Assembly: GCF_001722335.1 (NCBI RefSeq)
Contig: NZ_MIHA01000018.1
Location: 1 to 64,000 of the forward strand
Direction of reading: 5' to 3'
Length of the DNA stretch: 64,000 nt
Source: Mycolicibacterium flavescens
GTDB taxonomy: Bacteria > Actinomycetota > Actinomycetes > Mycobacteriales > Mycobacteriaceae
Within the stretch, counting starts at the first letter, position 1; every line of letters begins with the position of its first letter. Position numbers and translations under genes: made by a program. The notes under the pieces are model-generated. The model saw nothing but the letters and a program-made list of their open reading frames with translations. It did not search any database and was not told the DNA's origin. Positions 9,432 to 17,585 of this stretch are shown piece by piece.

Positions 9432-10238
9432 ATGACCGCGGACACGGCTCCGGAAGCCGACCTCACGGGCTGGTCCGTCGCGCCGTTCACCTCGTCGGGC
9501 TACACCCATGACGTCTACCGCAAGGGCGACGGGCCCGGCGTCGTGCTCATCCCCGAGATGCCCGGCGCGCATCCCGGTGTGCTGGCACTGGGCGATCACC
9601 TGGTGGACAACGGCTTCACGGTCGCGATCCCGTCGCTGTTCGGCACCCCCGGGGCGCCGCCGATGCGGCCCGGGATGGTGCCGGTGATGCTGCGCGGCTG
9701 CGTGTCCCGCGAATTCGCCGCGTTCGCGACGAACGCCGACCGGCCGGTCGCGCACTACCTGCGCGCACTCGCCCGCGACCTCAACGAGCAGACACCGGGC
9801 AGGGGCGTCGGGGTGATCGGGCAGTGCTTCACCGGCGGCTTCGCGCTGGCCGCGGCCGTCGACGACGCCGTGTTGGCGCCGGTGCTGAGCCAGCCGTCGC
9901 TGCCGCTTCCGCTGACCCCCAAGCAGCGCCGCGACCCCGGCCTGTCGGAGGCCGAACTCAAGATCGTCGAACGCCGCGCCGCCAACGACGGCCTGTGCGC
10001 GCTGGGGCTGCGGTTCAGCGAGGATGCGCTGGCGCCGGCAGAGCGTTTCGCGACGCTCAAGCAGCGGCTCGGCGACGCGTTCGAGGTGATCGAGATCGAC
10101 TCGGGCAAAGGCAACGAACACGGGTTCACCAAGATGGCCCATTCGGTGCTAACGCTGGAAATGCGCCGCCGCGAAGGGTTTCCGACCGACGTCGCGCTCA
10201 AACGCGTGGTCGCGTTCCTCAAGGAGCGGCTGACTTAG
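9432..10238 (+). CDS. dienelactone hydrolase family protein, 268 aa
   Basis: This is a cytosolic alpha/beta hydrolase of the dienelactone hydrolase group, which uses a Cys-His-Asp triad on lactone or ester substrates. The nucleophile is Cys132 in GVGVIGQCFTGGFAL, the oxyanion/Glu region is IPEMPGAHPG near residues 40-49, and GNEHGF near residue 236 probably carries the catalytic histidine. A strong ribosome binding site (AGGAGG) lies 5 nt before the ATG. Its 3' end overlaps the convergent permease gene by 20 bp. The substrate cannot be told from sequence. Confidence 0.87.
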   Translation: MTADTAPEADLTGWSVAPFTSSGYTHDVYRKGDGPGVVLIPEMPGAHPGVLALGDHLVDNGFTVAIPSLFGTPGAPPMRPGMVPVMLRGCVSREFAAFATNADRPVAHYLRALARDLNEQTPGRGVGVIGQCFTGGFALAAAVDDAVLAPVLSQPSLPLPLTPKQRRDPGLSEAELKIVERRAANDGLCALGLRFSEDALAPAERFATLKQRLGDAFEVIEIDSGKGNEHGFTKMAHSVLTLEMRRREGFPTDVALKRVVAFLKERLT

Positions 10239-11442
10239 GCTCCGGCTCGGCGTCCTCGGTGTCGTCGGCGTCCTGCCGGGGCTGGTCTTTCTCGCGGGCT
10301 TCCTTGATACGACGGCCCAACCACCACAACGGGTTTCGCCGCTTGGGTTTCTCGTCGCGCTCGTCCTCGTCGTAGCGCTGCATCGGTACGCCCTTGTACT
10401 CCTGCAGGTAGACGCTGATCGTGGTGACGACGACGATCATCAGCACCGGGCCGATCACGATGCCCCACGCGCCGAACATGGTGATGCCCGCGAACACCGC
10501 GAGCAGCATCAGCGCGGCGTCCAGCCGGGCCTCGCGCGGCACCAGGATCGGCCGCAGGAAGTTGTCGATGTTGGTCACCACGATGAGGTGGAACAGGATC
10601 ACGAAGACGCCGCCGAACACGTTGCCGAACAGGATCATTCCGATGCCGAACGGGATCGTGACGATTCCGCTGCCGAGGGGGATGACCGACAGCGCCGACA
10701 GCAGCACGGCGAACAGGAAGAAGCCCTGGTGGAATCCGGCGAGGTAGATCGACCCCGCACCGGCGACACCCTGGCAGACCGCGATGACGAACTGGCCCAT
10801 GACGGTGCCTTTGACCATCGCGCCCATCTTGGTCATGTAGACGTCGGTGACGTCCTCGCCGAGCGGGTTGAGTTGGCGGATCACCATCACCACCCGCTCG
10901 CGGTTGGTCAACAGCGACAAGAAGACGTAGAGGAACAGGATCAGCGCGGTGATCGCGCCGAACAGGCCGCCGGCGGCGCCCTGCAGCAGGCCCAGCAGCC
11001 ACTGTCCGCCCTCCTGGGCCACCCGGGCCATCGAACCGCGCAGCGACTCGGGCGTGACGGTGGTGTCGATGTAGGGCACGCGGCGCAACAGGTCGTTGAC
11101 GATCTGCAGCGCCCGGTCGCCGAGGGCCGACAGGTCGGTGCGGCCCACCCACTCGGCCACCCGTTCGACCATCGTGGTGATCTGCACGACGGCCAGTAGG
11201 ACGAACAGGCTCAGCGGCACGAACACCACAGCGAACGCGGCCAGCAGGGTCAGCGTCGCCGACAGGCCGCTGCCCATGCGCCGGTTGAGCCGCACATACA
11301 GCGGCGAGAACAGGTAGGCGGCCACCGCGGCCACCACGATCAGGATGAAGTAGCTGCGCAGGAAGTATGCGGCGAACAGCACCGCGACCACGGTCGCCAC
11401 CGCGAGCGCCCGCCGCTGCGGCATCGAGAATTCGGTAGCCAT
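10219..11442 (-). CDS. AI-2E family transporter/permease, 407 aa
   Basis: This polytopic membrane protein belongs to the AI-2E (PF01594) exporter/permease family. About eight hydrophobic segments are visible, with two near the N-terminus (residues 12-47), one at about 60-85 and a cluster from about 165 to 345. The family-like central segment PLGSGIVTIPFGIGMILFG is present. The C-terminal tail of about 60 residues is charged and ends in Asp/Glu/Lys-rich sequence. The start ATG 11442 is in frame with the homologue I remember from M. tuberculosis (Rv1101c); longer open frame upstream belongs to the next SDR read out of frame. The transported substrate is unknown. Confidence 0.87.
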   Translation of the reverse strand: MATEFSMPQRRALAVATVVAVLFAAYFLRSYFILIVVAAVAAYLFSPLYVRLNRRMGSGLSATLTLLAAFAVVFVPLSLFVLLAVVQITTMVERVAEWVGRTDLSALGDRALQIVNDLLRRVPYIDTTVTPESLRGSMARVAQEGGQWLLGLLQGAAGGLFGAITALILFLYVFLSLLTNRERVVMVIRQLNPLGEDVTDVYMTKMGAMVKGTVMGQFVIAVCQGVAGAGSIYLAGFHQGFFLFAVLLSALSVIPLGSGIVTIPFGIGMILFGNVFGGVFVILFHLIVVTNIDNFLRPILVPREARLDAALMLLAVFAGITMFGAWGIVIGPVLMIVVVTTISVYLQEYKGVPMQRYDEDERDEKPKRRNPLWWLGRRIKEAREKDQPRQDADDTEDAEPEPKSAAP

Positions 11443-11453
11443 CGCCGCTATGT

Positions 11454-12281
11454 CTACAGCGTCGAGGGGCGCGACTGCGCTTGTTTGGCCCGCTGGTCGG
11501 CGATGAACCGCATCGACACCCGGTTCATCAGCCCGGGCGCCAACCGCGCGAACCACCACTGTGCGTGCGCGATGCGCGGTTTCACCAGGATCGGTTTGTC
11601 GCGTTCGACGGCGCGCAGCACGTCGCGGGCCAGGCGGTCGGCGTCGTAGGGCTTGCCGCCCTGGGCCTGAAGGAAGTAGTCGCGGCCGACGAACCCGCCG
11701 ACCGAACCCTTGTCGAGGATCGGTGTCTCGACCGCGGCCGGGCACACCGCCAGCACCCGCACGCCGCGGGCGGCGGCCTCGCTGCGCAGCGCCAGGCTCA
11801 GCCCGACGACCGCGTGCTTGGTCATCACGTAGCTGGTGACCTGACCGGCGGCGGTCAGCCCGGCCATCGACGCGGTGTTGACGATGTGGCCGTGGCCCTG
11901 CCGCACCATCAGCGGGTAGGCGGCCGCGACCCCGTGCACCACGCCGCGGATGTTGACGTCGATGATGGCGTTCCACTGCTCGAGGGTCAGCAGTTCGGTG
12001 TCGCCGCCCCAGACGATTCCGGCGTTGTTGAACATCAGGTCCAGTCGGCCGGCGCGCTGCACCACCTCGTCGACCGCGGCCTGCACCGCCGCCGCGTCGG
12101 TGACGTCGAGGCGGGCCGACCGGGCCCCGGGCCCCAGCGTCGAGGCGGTGTTCTCGGCGGCCGCAGCGTCGACGTCGGTGCACATCACCTCCGCGCCCGC
12201 GGCGACCAGCGCCCGGCACAGCGCCGCGCCGATACCGGATCCGGCGCCGGTGACCAGTGCCTGCTTGCCGCGCAAAGTCAT
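11454..12281 (-). CDS. SDR family NAD(P)-dependent oxidoreductase, 275 aa
   Basis: This is a classical short-chain dehydrogenase/reductase. The nucleotide-binding TGAGSGIGAA is near residue 11, MFNNAGIV carries the NNAG motif near 87, and the catalytic set is S in VNTASMAG and Y/K in SYVMTKHA. A C-terminal extension with a hydrophobic stretch (WWFARLAPGLMNRV) is seen in several mycobacterial SDRs. The start ATG 12281 overlaps the stop of the upstream SDR by 4 bp (ATGA), so the two are translationally coupled. Shared regulation with the KstR-type operator at 13069 would make a steroid or related alcohol a plausible substrate, but that is inference. Confidence 0.88.
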   Translation of the reverse strand: MTLRGKQALVTGAGSGIGAALCRALVAAGAEVMCTDVDAAAAENTASTLGPGARSARLDVTDAAAVQAAVDEVVQRAGRLDLMFNNAGIVWGGDTELLTLEQWNAIIDVNIRGVVHGVAAAYPLMVRQGHGHIVNTASMAGLTAAGQVTSYVMTKHAVVGLSLALRSEAAARGVRVLAVCPAAVETPILDKGSVGGFVGRDYFLQAQGGKPYDADRLARDVLRAVERDKPILVKPRIAHAQWWFARLAPGLMNRVSMRFIADQRAKQAQSRPSTL

Positions 12282-13045
12282 GAATTCCCCGCCAGTTTCA
12301 TCACATGGCCCAGCACGTCGGGGTACTTGTTCAGGTGCGCACCGCCGTTGAGGTCGAGCACCTCGCCGGTCAGCCAGCGGGCCTTCGGCGAGCACAGGTA
12401 CACGATGGCGTCGGCGATCTCCTCCGGTTGCCCGGCCCGGCCGAGCGCGGTGTTGTCGACGTAGTCCTCGACGAGACCGGGGATCAGCGCCGACCCCTCG
12501 GTCAGCGGCGTCTCGACGAACCCCGGGGCGACGGCGTTGACCCGGATACCGCGCGGGCCCATCTCCAGCGCGGCGACCTGGGTCAGCATCGACAGCCCCG
12601 CCTTCGCCGAGCAGTAGGCGCTCATGCCGACCGCCGGCTGCCGGCCGTTGAGCGAGCTGATCGACACCAGCGAGCCGCCTTCGCGCAGGTGCGCTCCGGC
12701 GTGTTTGGCGACGATGAACGCCCCGGTGAGGCAGACGTCGACGACCGCGCGGAACTCCTCGACCGCGAGGTCGGTGATCAGCCCGAGGCTGCCGAAGCCC
12801 GCGCAGTTGACCACGATGTCGAGCGTTGCGGTGTTCTCGAACAGCGCCTGCACCGAGCCCTCGTCGGTGACGTCGACGTGCGCGGCGGCGTGCGGGGCCC
12901 CGAGTTCGTCGGCGCGCTGTTCGGCGCCGTCGAGGTTGCGGTCGGCGAGCGTGACCCGGTCGCCTTCGGCGGCCAGGGCGCGTGCGGTCGCCCAGCCGAT
13001 GCCCGATGCCGCGCCGATCACGACAGCACTACGGCTGTTGCCCAT
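12278..13045 (-). CDS. SDR family oxidoreductase, 255 aa
   Basis: This classical SDR has IGAASGIGWATA for the cofactor near residue 10, VVNCAGFG (NCAG instead of NNAG) near 83, SISSLNG for the catalytic serine and SAYCSAKAG for the Tyr/Lys pair. The C-terminal WLTGEVLDLNGG is the usual family signature. It is the first gene of a two-SDR unit and is divergent from an SRPBCC gene. A GAAGGG ribosome binding site precedes the ATG. A 14-bp sequence matching the KstR operator consensus is centred about 30 bp upstream of the start, which suggests control by the cholesterol-catabolism repressor. Confidence 0.88.
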   Translation of the reverse strand: MGNSRSAVVIGAASGIGWATARALAAEGDRVTLADRNLDGAEQRADELGAPHAAAHVDVTDEGSVQALFENTATLDIVVNCAGFGSLGLITDLAVEEFRAVVDVCLTGAFIVAKHAGAHLREGGSLVSISSLNGRQPAVGMSAYCSAKAGLSMLTQVAALEMGPRGIRVNAVAPGFVETPLTEGSALIPGLVEDYVDNTALGRAGQPEEIADAIVYLCSPKARWLTGEVLDLNGGAHLNKYPDVLGHVMKLAGNS

Positions 13046-13068
13046 ACCGTTGACCCTTCGGTGGTGAC

Positions 13069-13082
13069 TGGAACGTGTTCCA
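13069..13082. promoter_or_regulatory. KstR-type operator between SDR and SRPBCC genes
   Basis: The sequence TGGAACGTGTTCCA is an almost perfect palindrome and fits the published KstR consensus TNNAACNNGTTNNA at every fixed position. It lies in the 63-bp divergent gap, 24 bp from the SDR start and 27 bp from the SRPBCC start, so one repressor dimer could control both directions. Binding is inferred from the consensus only. Confidence 0.7.
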
Positions 13083-13108
13083 ACTTAGCGCTTTGGCACA
13101 CTCGGGTC

Positions 13109-13573
13109 GTGACGGATCTGAAGATGTCTGAGTCGATTCATGTGGCGGCGCCGCCCGAGGTGCTCTACGAGATGGTGTCCGATGTGACCCGGATGGGCGA
13201 CTGGAGCCCGATCTGCCGCGCATGCTGGTGGGACGAGGGCGACGGGCCATGCGTGGGCGCCTGGTTCACCGGCCGCAACGTCACGCCCGAGCAGACGTGG
13301 GAGACCCGCTCGCAGGTGGTGGCCGCCGATCCGGGTCGCGAATTCGCGTGGGAGGTCAACGGCGGCTGGGTGTACTGGGGTTACACCTTCGAGCCCGCCG
13401 ACGGCGGAACGAAGATGACCGAGCACTGGGAACTGCGCCCGGTGGGTGTCGAGGGCTTCCGCGAGCATTTCGGCGACCGGGCCGACGAGGAGATCGCCGC
13501 GCGCCGCGAGGCCGCCCGCACCGGTATCCCCGCGACACTCGCGGCGATCAAGGCCGCCGCCGAACGGGGCTGA
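13109..13573 (+). CDS. SRPBCC family protein, 154 aa
   Basis: This START/Bet v1-like helix-grip protein, related to polyketide cyclase/dehydrase families, binds hydrophobic ligands in a deep cavity. Features are the N-terminal strand SIHVAAPPEVLYEMVSDVTR, the WSPICRACWWD segment and a long C-terminal helix (residues about 115-152). The start is GTG 13109; ATG 13124 would also be in frame and give 149 residues. The 3' end overlaps the convergent alpha/beta hydrolase by 26 bp. The likely KstR operator just upstream links it to sterol metabolism. Confidence 0.85.
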   Translation: MTDLKMSESIHVAAPPEVLYEMVSDVTRMGDWSPICRACWWDEGDGPCVGAWFTGRNVTPEQTWETRSQVVAADPGREFAWEVNGGWVYWGYTFEPADGGTKMTEHWELRPVGVEGFREHFGDRADEEIAARREAARTGIPATLAAIKAAAERG

Positions 13574-14291
13574 CGCTGTTGCCGGCGGCGTCGACGTGCG
13601 CCCGCACCAGCTTCGGGTAGCGCTCGCGGTCCGGCCGGAAGATGTCGTGCGGCGATTCGTCGAACACGTGCAGCGACGCCGTCGGGAACTCTGCGCGGTA
13701 GCGGTCCCAGGCGGTGTCGGAGATCAGCGGGCCGGTCGGGCTGCGCACCGCCAGAAGCGGCGGCTGCCAATCGGATAGCGCTTGCCAGAACGACTGTCGG
13801 CGAGCCGACGCGATGATCGCCTCGCCGGCCCGGCGGTCCAGCCGGTCCCGCACCGGCGTGCCGCGCCACCGGCCGTCGAGCAGGGACGCCGACACCCCGT
13901 CGGGCAGCGTGATCTCCTCGGGCACGTAGTCGCCGATCGACAGCGAGTGCACCCGTTCGCGATGCGCCAGCGCCCAGATCAGCGCGTAGGGCGTGCCGCG
14001 CGAGAACGTCACCACGTGCACCGGCCCCGCGGTCACCGCGTCGACCACCGCGCCCACGTCGCCGGCGAAAGTGGCGGAGTCATAACCACTTTCGGGTGCA
14101 TCGCTGCGGCCGTGCCCACGCAGTTCCACGACGACGGTTCGGCGGCCGAACACCGGCAGCACCTCGACGTAGTCCTCGGCGATACACGTGAAGCCCGGCA
14201 CGAACACGATCGGCGCGCCCCGGTCGTCGCCGCCGGAATCCAGGAAGTGCAGCCGTACGCCGGCGTTGGTGGTGAAGCGAGATTCGGCCAT
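13548..14291 (-). CDS. alpha/beta fold hydrolase, 247 aa
   Basis: This alpha/beta hydrolase has IVFVPGFTC as the oxyanion-hole region near residue 28 and VELRGHGRSD near 55. The probable nucleophile is Ser97 in VTFSRGTPY, where the usual GxSxG has lost its first glycine, and SPHDIF near the C-terminus holds the likely catalytic histidine. I prefer ATG 14291 (MAESRFTTNAG) to the GTG at 14300. It lies 40 bp downstream of the 3-beta-HSD gene on the same strand and may share its promoter, which would place it in steroid or lipid ester metabolism. The substrate is unknown. Confidence 0.82.
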   Translation of the reverse strand: MAESRFTTNAGVRLHFLDSGGDDRGAPIVFVPGFTCIAEDYVEVLPVFGRRTVVVELRGHGRSDAPESGYDSATFAGDVGAVVDAVTAGPVHVVTFSRGTPYALIWALAHRERVHSLSIGDYVPEEITLPDGVSASLLDGRWRGTPVRDRLDRRAGEAIIASARRQSFWQALSDWQPPLLAVRSPTGPLISDTAWDRYRAEFPTASLHVFDESPHDIFRPDRERYPKLVRAHVDAAGNSVSPVRRRP

Positions 14292-14331
14292 CGACACCAC
14301 AACTTACGAGCCGCACGCGCCGAGTGGCCAT

Positions 14332-15453
14332 TTATCGGGCGCGAACGGCGCTTTCGCGTCGGATAACTGGCCGCTCGGCACCCGCGGCGGCCTCGCCCTG
14401 CATCTGGTGGAACAGGTCGACGTAGTACGGCAGGCAGTCGGCCATCGCCTGCTCGGTGGTGAACAAGGGGCGGTACCCGAGGTCGCGTCGCGCCTTGGCG
14501 ATCGAGAAGTAGTTGTCGAGGTAGAGCCGTTCCACGCCGAGCGGTTCGATCATCGGCTTGGGCAGGCCGAACCGGAAGTGCAGCCACTGCCACACCGTCA
14601 TCGCCAACCAGACCAGTCGGCCGGGCACGCGGATCTTCGGGTAGTTCTGCCCGCACGCCTGAACGACCGGGCGGGAGAACTCGAACATGTTGACCGGTTC
14701 GCCGTCGTTGACGAAGTACGCCTGACCCGGTGCCGACCCGCCGGGCACCAGGTGCTGCGCGGCCAGGATGAAACCGTGAATCAGGTTGTGCACGTAGGAG
14801 TTGTCGAGTTTGACGTTGCGGCCGCCGACGAGCACCTTGACGTGGCCGGCCAGCACGCTCTCGAACACCTTGCGGAACATCGTCTGATCGCCGCGGCCCC
14901 AGATGCCGCTGGGCCGGATCGAACAGGTCAGCAGGCCGCCCACGCCGTTCTGTTCGAGCACGAACTTCTCGGCGACCACTTTGGTCTCGGTGTACAGGTC
15001 GTTGAAACGCGTGGTGTAGGGCAGGGTTTCGTCACCGCCGGCGATCCGCTGACCACCCATCACCACGCTGTTGGACGCCGTGTAGACGAACCGTTGCGCG
15101 CCGGCGGCCTGCGCGGCGTGCACCAGGTTCTCGGTGCCGGTCACGTTGACGGCGAAGCTGCGGGCGCGGTACTCCTCGCTGACCGAGGCGCCGCCCATCA
15201 GGTCGATGATCGCCGCGGTGTGGAACACGGTGTCGATGTCGGCGACCGCGGCCGCGACGGTGTCGGCGTCGCAGATGTCGCCTTCGAGGACCTCGAGGCG
15301 TTCGTGCGAGGGCAGCGGGGAGGGGGCGCGGTCGAACGAGCGGACCCGGTAGCCGCGCCTGAGCAGTTCGGTCACCAGGTTGGCGCCGACGAATCCGGAA
15401 CCACCCGTGACCAGCACGCGGCCGAGGTCGGTGGTCAGCGTTGCGTCACCCAT
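14332..15453 (-). CDS. hsd: 3-beta-hydroxysteroid dehydrogenase/isomerase (extended SDR), 373 aa
   Basis: It probably oxidises the 3-beta-hydroxyl of cholesterol and isomerises the double bond to give cholest-4-en-3-one, the first step of sterol ring catabolism, using NAD+. It is an extended SDR with VTGGSGFVGANLV near residue 15 and YTETKVVAEK near 148 (Tyr/Lys pair). It also has the long block FVYTASNSVVMGGQ and a C-terminal LYLDNYFSIAKARRDLGY. It agrees closely with my memory of M. tuberculosis Rv1106c. ATG 15453 is preceded by TACGCT (-10) 8 nt upstream, so the transcript may be leaderless. A KstR-type operator lies immediately upstream of that -10. Confidence 0.92.
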   Translation of the reverse strand: MGDATLTTDLGRVLVTGGSGFVGANLVTELLRRGYRVRSFDRAPSPLPSHERLEVLEGDICDADTVAAAVADIDTVFHTAAIIDLMGGASVSEEYRARSFAVNVTGTENLVHAAQAAGAQRFVYTASNSVVMGGQRIAGGDETLPYTTRFNDLYTETKVVAEKFVLEQNGVGGLLTCSIRPSGIWGRGDQTMFRKVFESVLAGHVKVLVGGRNVKLDNSYVHNLIHGFILAAQHLVPGGSAPGQAYFVNDGEPVNMFEFSRPVVQACGQNYPKIRVPGRLVWLAMTVWQWLHFRFGLPKPMIEPLGVERLYLDNYFSIAKARRDLGYRPLFTTEQAMADCLPYYVDLFHQMQGEAAAGAERPVIRRESAVRAR

Positions 15454-15460
15454 GGCGGAC

Positions 15461-15482
15461 AGCGTAACTGAAACACGTTCCA
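15461..15482 (-). promoter_or_regulatory. 3-beta-HSD promoter: -10 element and KstR-type operator
   Basis: On the minus strand the -10 TACGCT occupies 15466-15461 and the start codon follows 8 nt later, as in leaderless mycobacterial genes. Bases 15469-15482 read TGAAACACGTTCCA, which fits the KstR consensus TNNAACNNGTTNNA at every fixed position. Repression of the equivalent M. smegmatis promoter by KstR is established knowledge; here the match is by sequence only. Confidence 0.75.
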
Positions 15483-15516
15483 GTTTGGAAGCCGAAGCGC
15501 CAAGTTGGTTGCCTTC

Positions 15517-15729
15517 TCAACCGTCCTGCGGCTCCTTGGCGGCCAGCGCGTCCTCGACGCGCTTGCGCGCCCCAGCTAAATGCTCTTCGCAGCGTTGAGC
15601 CAGTTCTTCGCCTCTTTCCCACAGTTTCAGCGATGCATCGAGGTCGAGTCCGCCGCGTTCGAGCTGCTGCACGACGTCGATCAACTCGTCGCGCGCCTCT
15701 TCGTACCCGAGTTCACTAATAGGCTTCAT
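15517..15729 (-). CDS. xseB: exodeoxyribonuclease VII small subunit, 70 aa
   Basis: It is the small helical subunit of exonuclease VII, several copies of which wrap the large subunit XseA; the enzyme degrades single-stranded DNA from both ends. The sequence has the family pattern [36 protein letters not shown] and a C-terminal [16 protein letters not shown], and the length is typical. Its ATG overlaps the xseA stop by 4 bp (ATGA), so it is translated by coupling. A small GGTTG/CAACC hairpin covers the stop codon but has no T-tract. Confidence 0.95.
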   Translation of the reverse strand: MKPISELGYEEARDELIDVVQQLERGGLDLDASLKLWERGEELAQRCEEHLAGARKRVEDALAAKEPQDG

Positions 15730-16958
15730 TTCGTATCCTCTTCGCTGCCGTGGCTGACCGCTGTGACGGCCCCATCGGACACCCGGACCCGTAGCTGCGT
15801 GCCGGCCGGCGCGTCGGCGGTCGTGCGCAGCACCTCGCCGTCCGCGACGGTCTGGACGACGGCGTACCCACGCGCGAGCGTCGCCGCCGGCCCCAGGGTG
15901 GACAGCCGCGCCGCCAGATGGCCCACCCGCTCACCCTCGACCGCGAGCAGGCGGGTGATGTCGCGGCGCGCCGCCGAGCGGGCCCGTTCGATCTCCTCGG
16001 AGCGGGCGGTGAGCGCCGCCAGCGGCTGGGCCAGCACCGGGCGGCTGCGCAACTGGTCGATGAGGCGTTCCTCGCGGTGCACCCAGTTGCGCAGCGCGCG
16101 CCCGCCGCGCCGGCACAGGTCGGTGATCAGCGCCTGCTCGGCGGCGGCGTCGGGGACCACGCGTTTGGCGGCGTCGGTCGGTGTCGCGGCCCGCAGGTCG
16201 GCCACCAGATCGCACAGCGGGTTGTCGGGCTCGTGGCCGATCGCGCTGATGACCGGTGTCGTGCATTTGGCGATCTCGCGGCACAGCGTCTCGTCGGAGA
16301 ACGGCAGCAGATCCTCGACGCTGCCGCCACCGCGGGCGATCACGATTACGTCGACCTCGGGATCGGCGTCCAGCGAGCGCAGCGCCTCAACCACCTGCGG
16401 CACGGTGTTGGGGCCCTGCACGGCGGTGTTGCGGATCGCGAAATGCACTGCGGGCCAACGATCACCGGCCACCGAGACGACGTCGTGTTCGGCGGCGCTG
16501 GCGCGCCCGGTGATCAAGCCGATCGTGCGGGGCAGGAACGGCAGCGGGCGTTTGAGCCGCGGATCGAACAGGCCCTCGGCGTCCAGCAGCCGGCGCAGCC
16601 GTTCGATGCGGGCCAGCAGTTCACCGAGGCCGACCGCTCGGATCTCGTAGATGCGCAGGCTGAAGGACCCGTTGCGGGTGTAGAACTGCGGCTTGCCGTG
16701 CATGAGCACCTGCGTGCCCTCGGTCAGCGGCACCGGCGCGTTGGCGACCAGGTCGCGCGGGCAGCTCACCGACAGCGACATGTCGGCGGCCGGGTCGCGC
16801 AGCACCATCCACGCGGTGTTCTGGCGCAGCTTGAGCTCGGTCAGCTGCCCTTCGATCCACACGGTGCCGAGCCGGTCGATGTACTTGGCGACGCGGGTGG
16901 CCACGGCGCGGACCGGCCACGGGTTGTCCGGAGACTTGCCGGGCTCGGCCTCAGTCAT
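15726..16958 (-). CDS. xseA: exodeoxyribonuclease VII large subunit, 410 aa
   Basis: It is the catalytic subunit of exonuclease VII (single-stranded DNA degradation, mismatch and damage repair). It has an N-terminal OB-fold ([19 protein letters not shown], residues about 38-56) for DNA binding. The conserved catalytic core follows with [19 protein letters not shown] near 147, [19 protein letters not shown] near 214 and [17 protein letters not shown] near 246, and then a coiled C-terminal region. I chose ATG 16958 ([12 protein letters not shown]); it lies 13 bp after the preceding gene's stop. It forms an operon with xseB. Confidence 0.95.
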   Translation of the reverse strand: MTEAEPGKSPDNPWPVRAVATRVAKYIDRLGTVWIEGQLTELKLRQNTAWMVLRDPAADMSLSVSCPRDLVANAPVPLTEGTQVLMHGKPQFYTRNGSFSLRIYEIRAVGLGELLARIERLRRLLDAEGLFDPRLKRPLPFLPRTIGLITGRASAAEHDVVSVAGDRWPAVHFAIRNTAVQGPNTVPQVVEALRSLDADPEVDVIVIARGGGSVEDLLPFSDETLCREIAKCTTPVISAIGHEPDNPLCDLVADLRAATPTDAAKRVVPDAAAEQALITDLCRRGGRALRNWVHREERLIDQLRSRPVLAQPLAALTARSEEIERARSAARRDITRLLAVEGERVGHLAARLSTLGPAATLARGYAVVQTVADGEVLRTTADAPAGTQLRVRVSDGAVTAVSHGSEEDTK

Positions 16959-16971
16959 CGCGCCGGGGTCG

Positions 16972-17520
16972 TCACTTGGCCGAGGCGCGGGTGATCCTGT
17001 TGGCCAGCAGCGTCTGGAACGGCGCACGCGCCTTGGTGGCCTCCTCGTAGGCCAGCAGCGCCTCGAGGTCGGTCACGCTCAGCGTGTTCAGCCGCGCGCG
17101 CAGCTGGGCCAGCGTCAGCGACTCGTAGTCCAGCTCGGTGACGATCTCGGGCGCCTCACCCGGGGGCGTGTCCTCGGGCTCCGGTTCGGCGGTCTGCGGC
17201 TCGCCGTTGCTGAACAGCGCGAACCGTCCCTCGGTCAGCCGTTCGCCGTCGCTGGCTGCGCCGCCGTCGTCGTCGAGATCCTCGTCGAACGTCGCCCACT
17301 CGGGCTGTTCGTCCTTGGGCGGGAAGATGGTCTCGAGCGTCTCGTCACCCTTGTTCACCAGGTCCGCGACGTCCTGCTGCACCTTCATCACGAGGTGCGC
17401 GACCTGGCTGGCCACGGTCATCGGGTACATCAGGATGGTCTGCGGGAGCTTGCGGGTTTCCTCGATGGCGGTGACCGCCGCGCCAACCAGCAGACGGACC
17501 CCATACGGTGCAGTTGCCAT
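16972..17520 (-). CDS. lipid droplet-associated-type conserved protein, 182 aa
   Basis: It resembles the mycobacterial protein I recall as Rv1109c, which newer annotations class with lipid droplet-associated proteins. The N-terminus (residues 1-60, [20 protein letters not shown] then [20 protein letters not shown]) is amphipathic and mildly hydrophobic and could lie on a lipid surface. The middle is acidic and low-complexity ([24 protein letters not shown]), and the C-terminus carries a small helical [26 protein letters not shown] motif of the kind used for helical pairing. ATG 17520 fits a leaderless start 7 nt after TAGGCT; a GTG at 17526 is also in frame. It heads the xseA-xseB transcript. 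Confidence 0.78.
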   Translation of the reverse strand: MATAPYGVRLLVGAAVTAIEETRKLPQTILMYPMTVASQVAHLVMKVQQDVADLVNKGDETLETIFPPKDEQPEWATFDEDLDDDGGAASDGERLTEGRFALFSNGEPQTAEPEPEDTPPGEAPEIVTELDYESLTLAQLRARLNTLSVTDLEALLAYEEATKARAPFQTLLANRITRASAK

Positions 17521-17526
17521 GGCCAC

Positions 17527-17532
17527 AGCCTA
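17527..17532 (-). promoter_or_regulatory. -10 element for the lipid droplet-type gene
   Basis: The minus strand reads TAGGCT (TANNNT), with its last T 7 nt before ATG 17520. This spacing is that of leaderless mycobacterial transcripts and favours the ATG over the GTG at 17526, which would lie only 1 nt after the hexamer. Confidence 0.5.
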
Positions 17533-17572
17533 CGGGCGACGTCTCCGCTGGTCCGGGATGGCCGGGGATGCG

Positions 17573-17578
17573 TACCCT
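17573..17578 (+). promoter_or_regulatory. -10 element for ispH
   Basis: TACCCT (TANNNT) ends 8 nt before the ispH ATG, consistent with a leaderless or near-leaderless transcript. The divergent -10 of the neighbouring gene is 41 bp away. Confidence 0.45.
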
Positions 17579-17585
17579 GGGAGCC

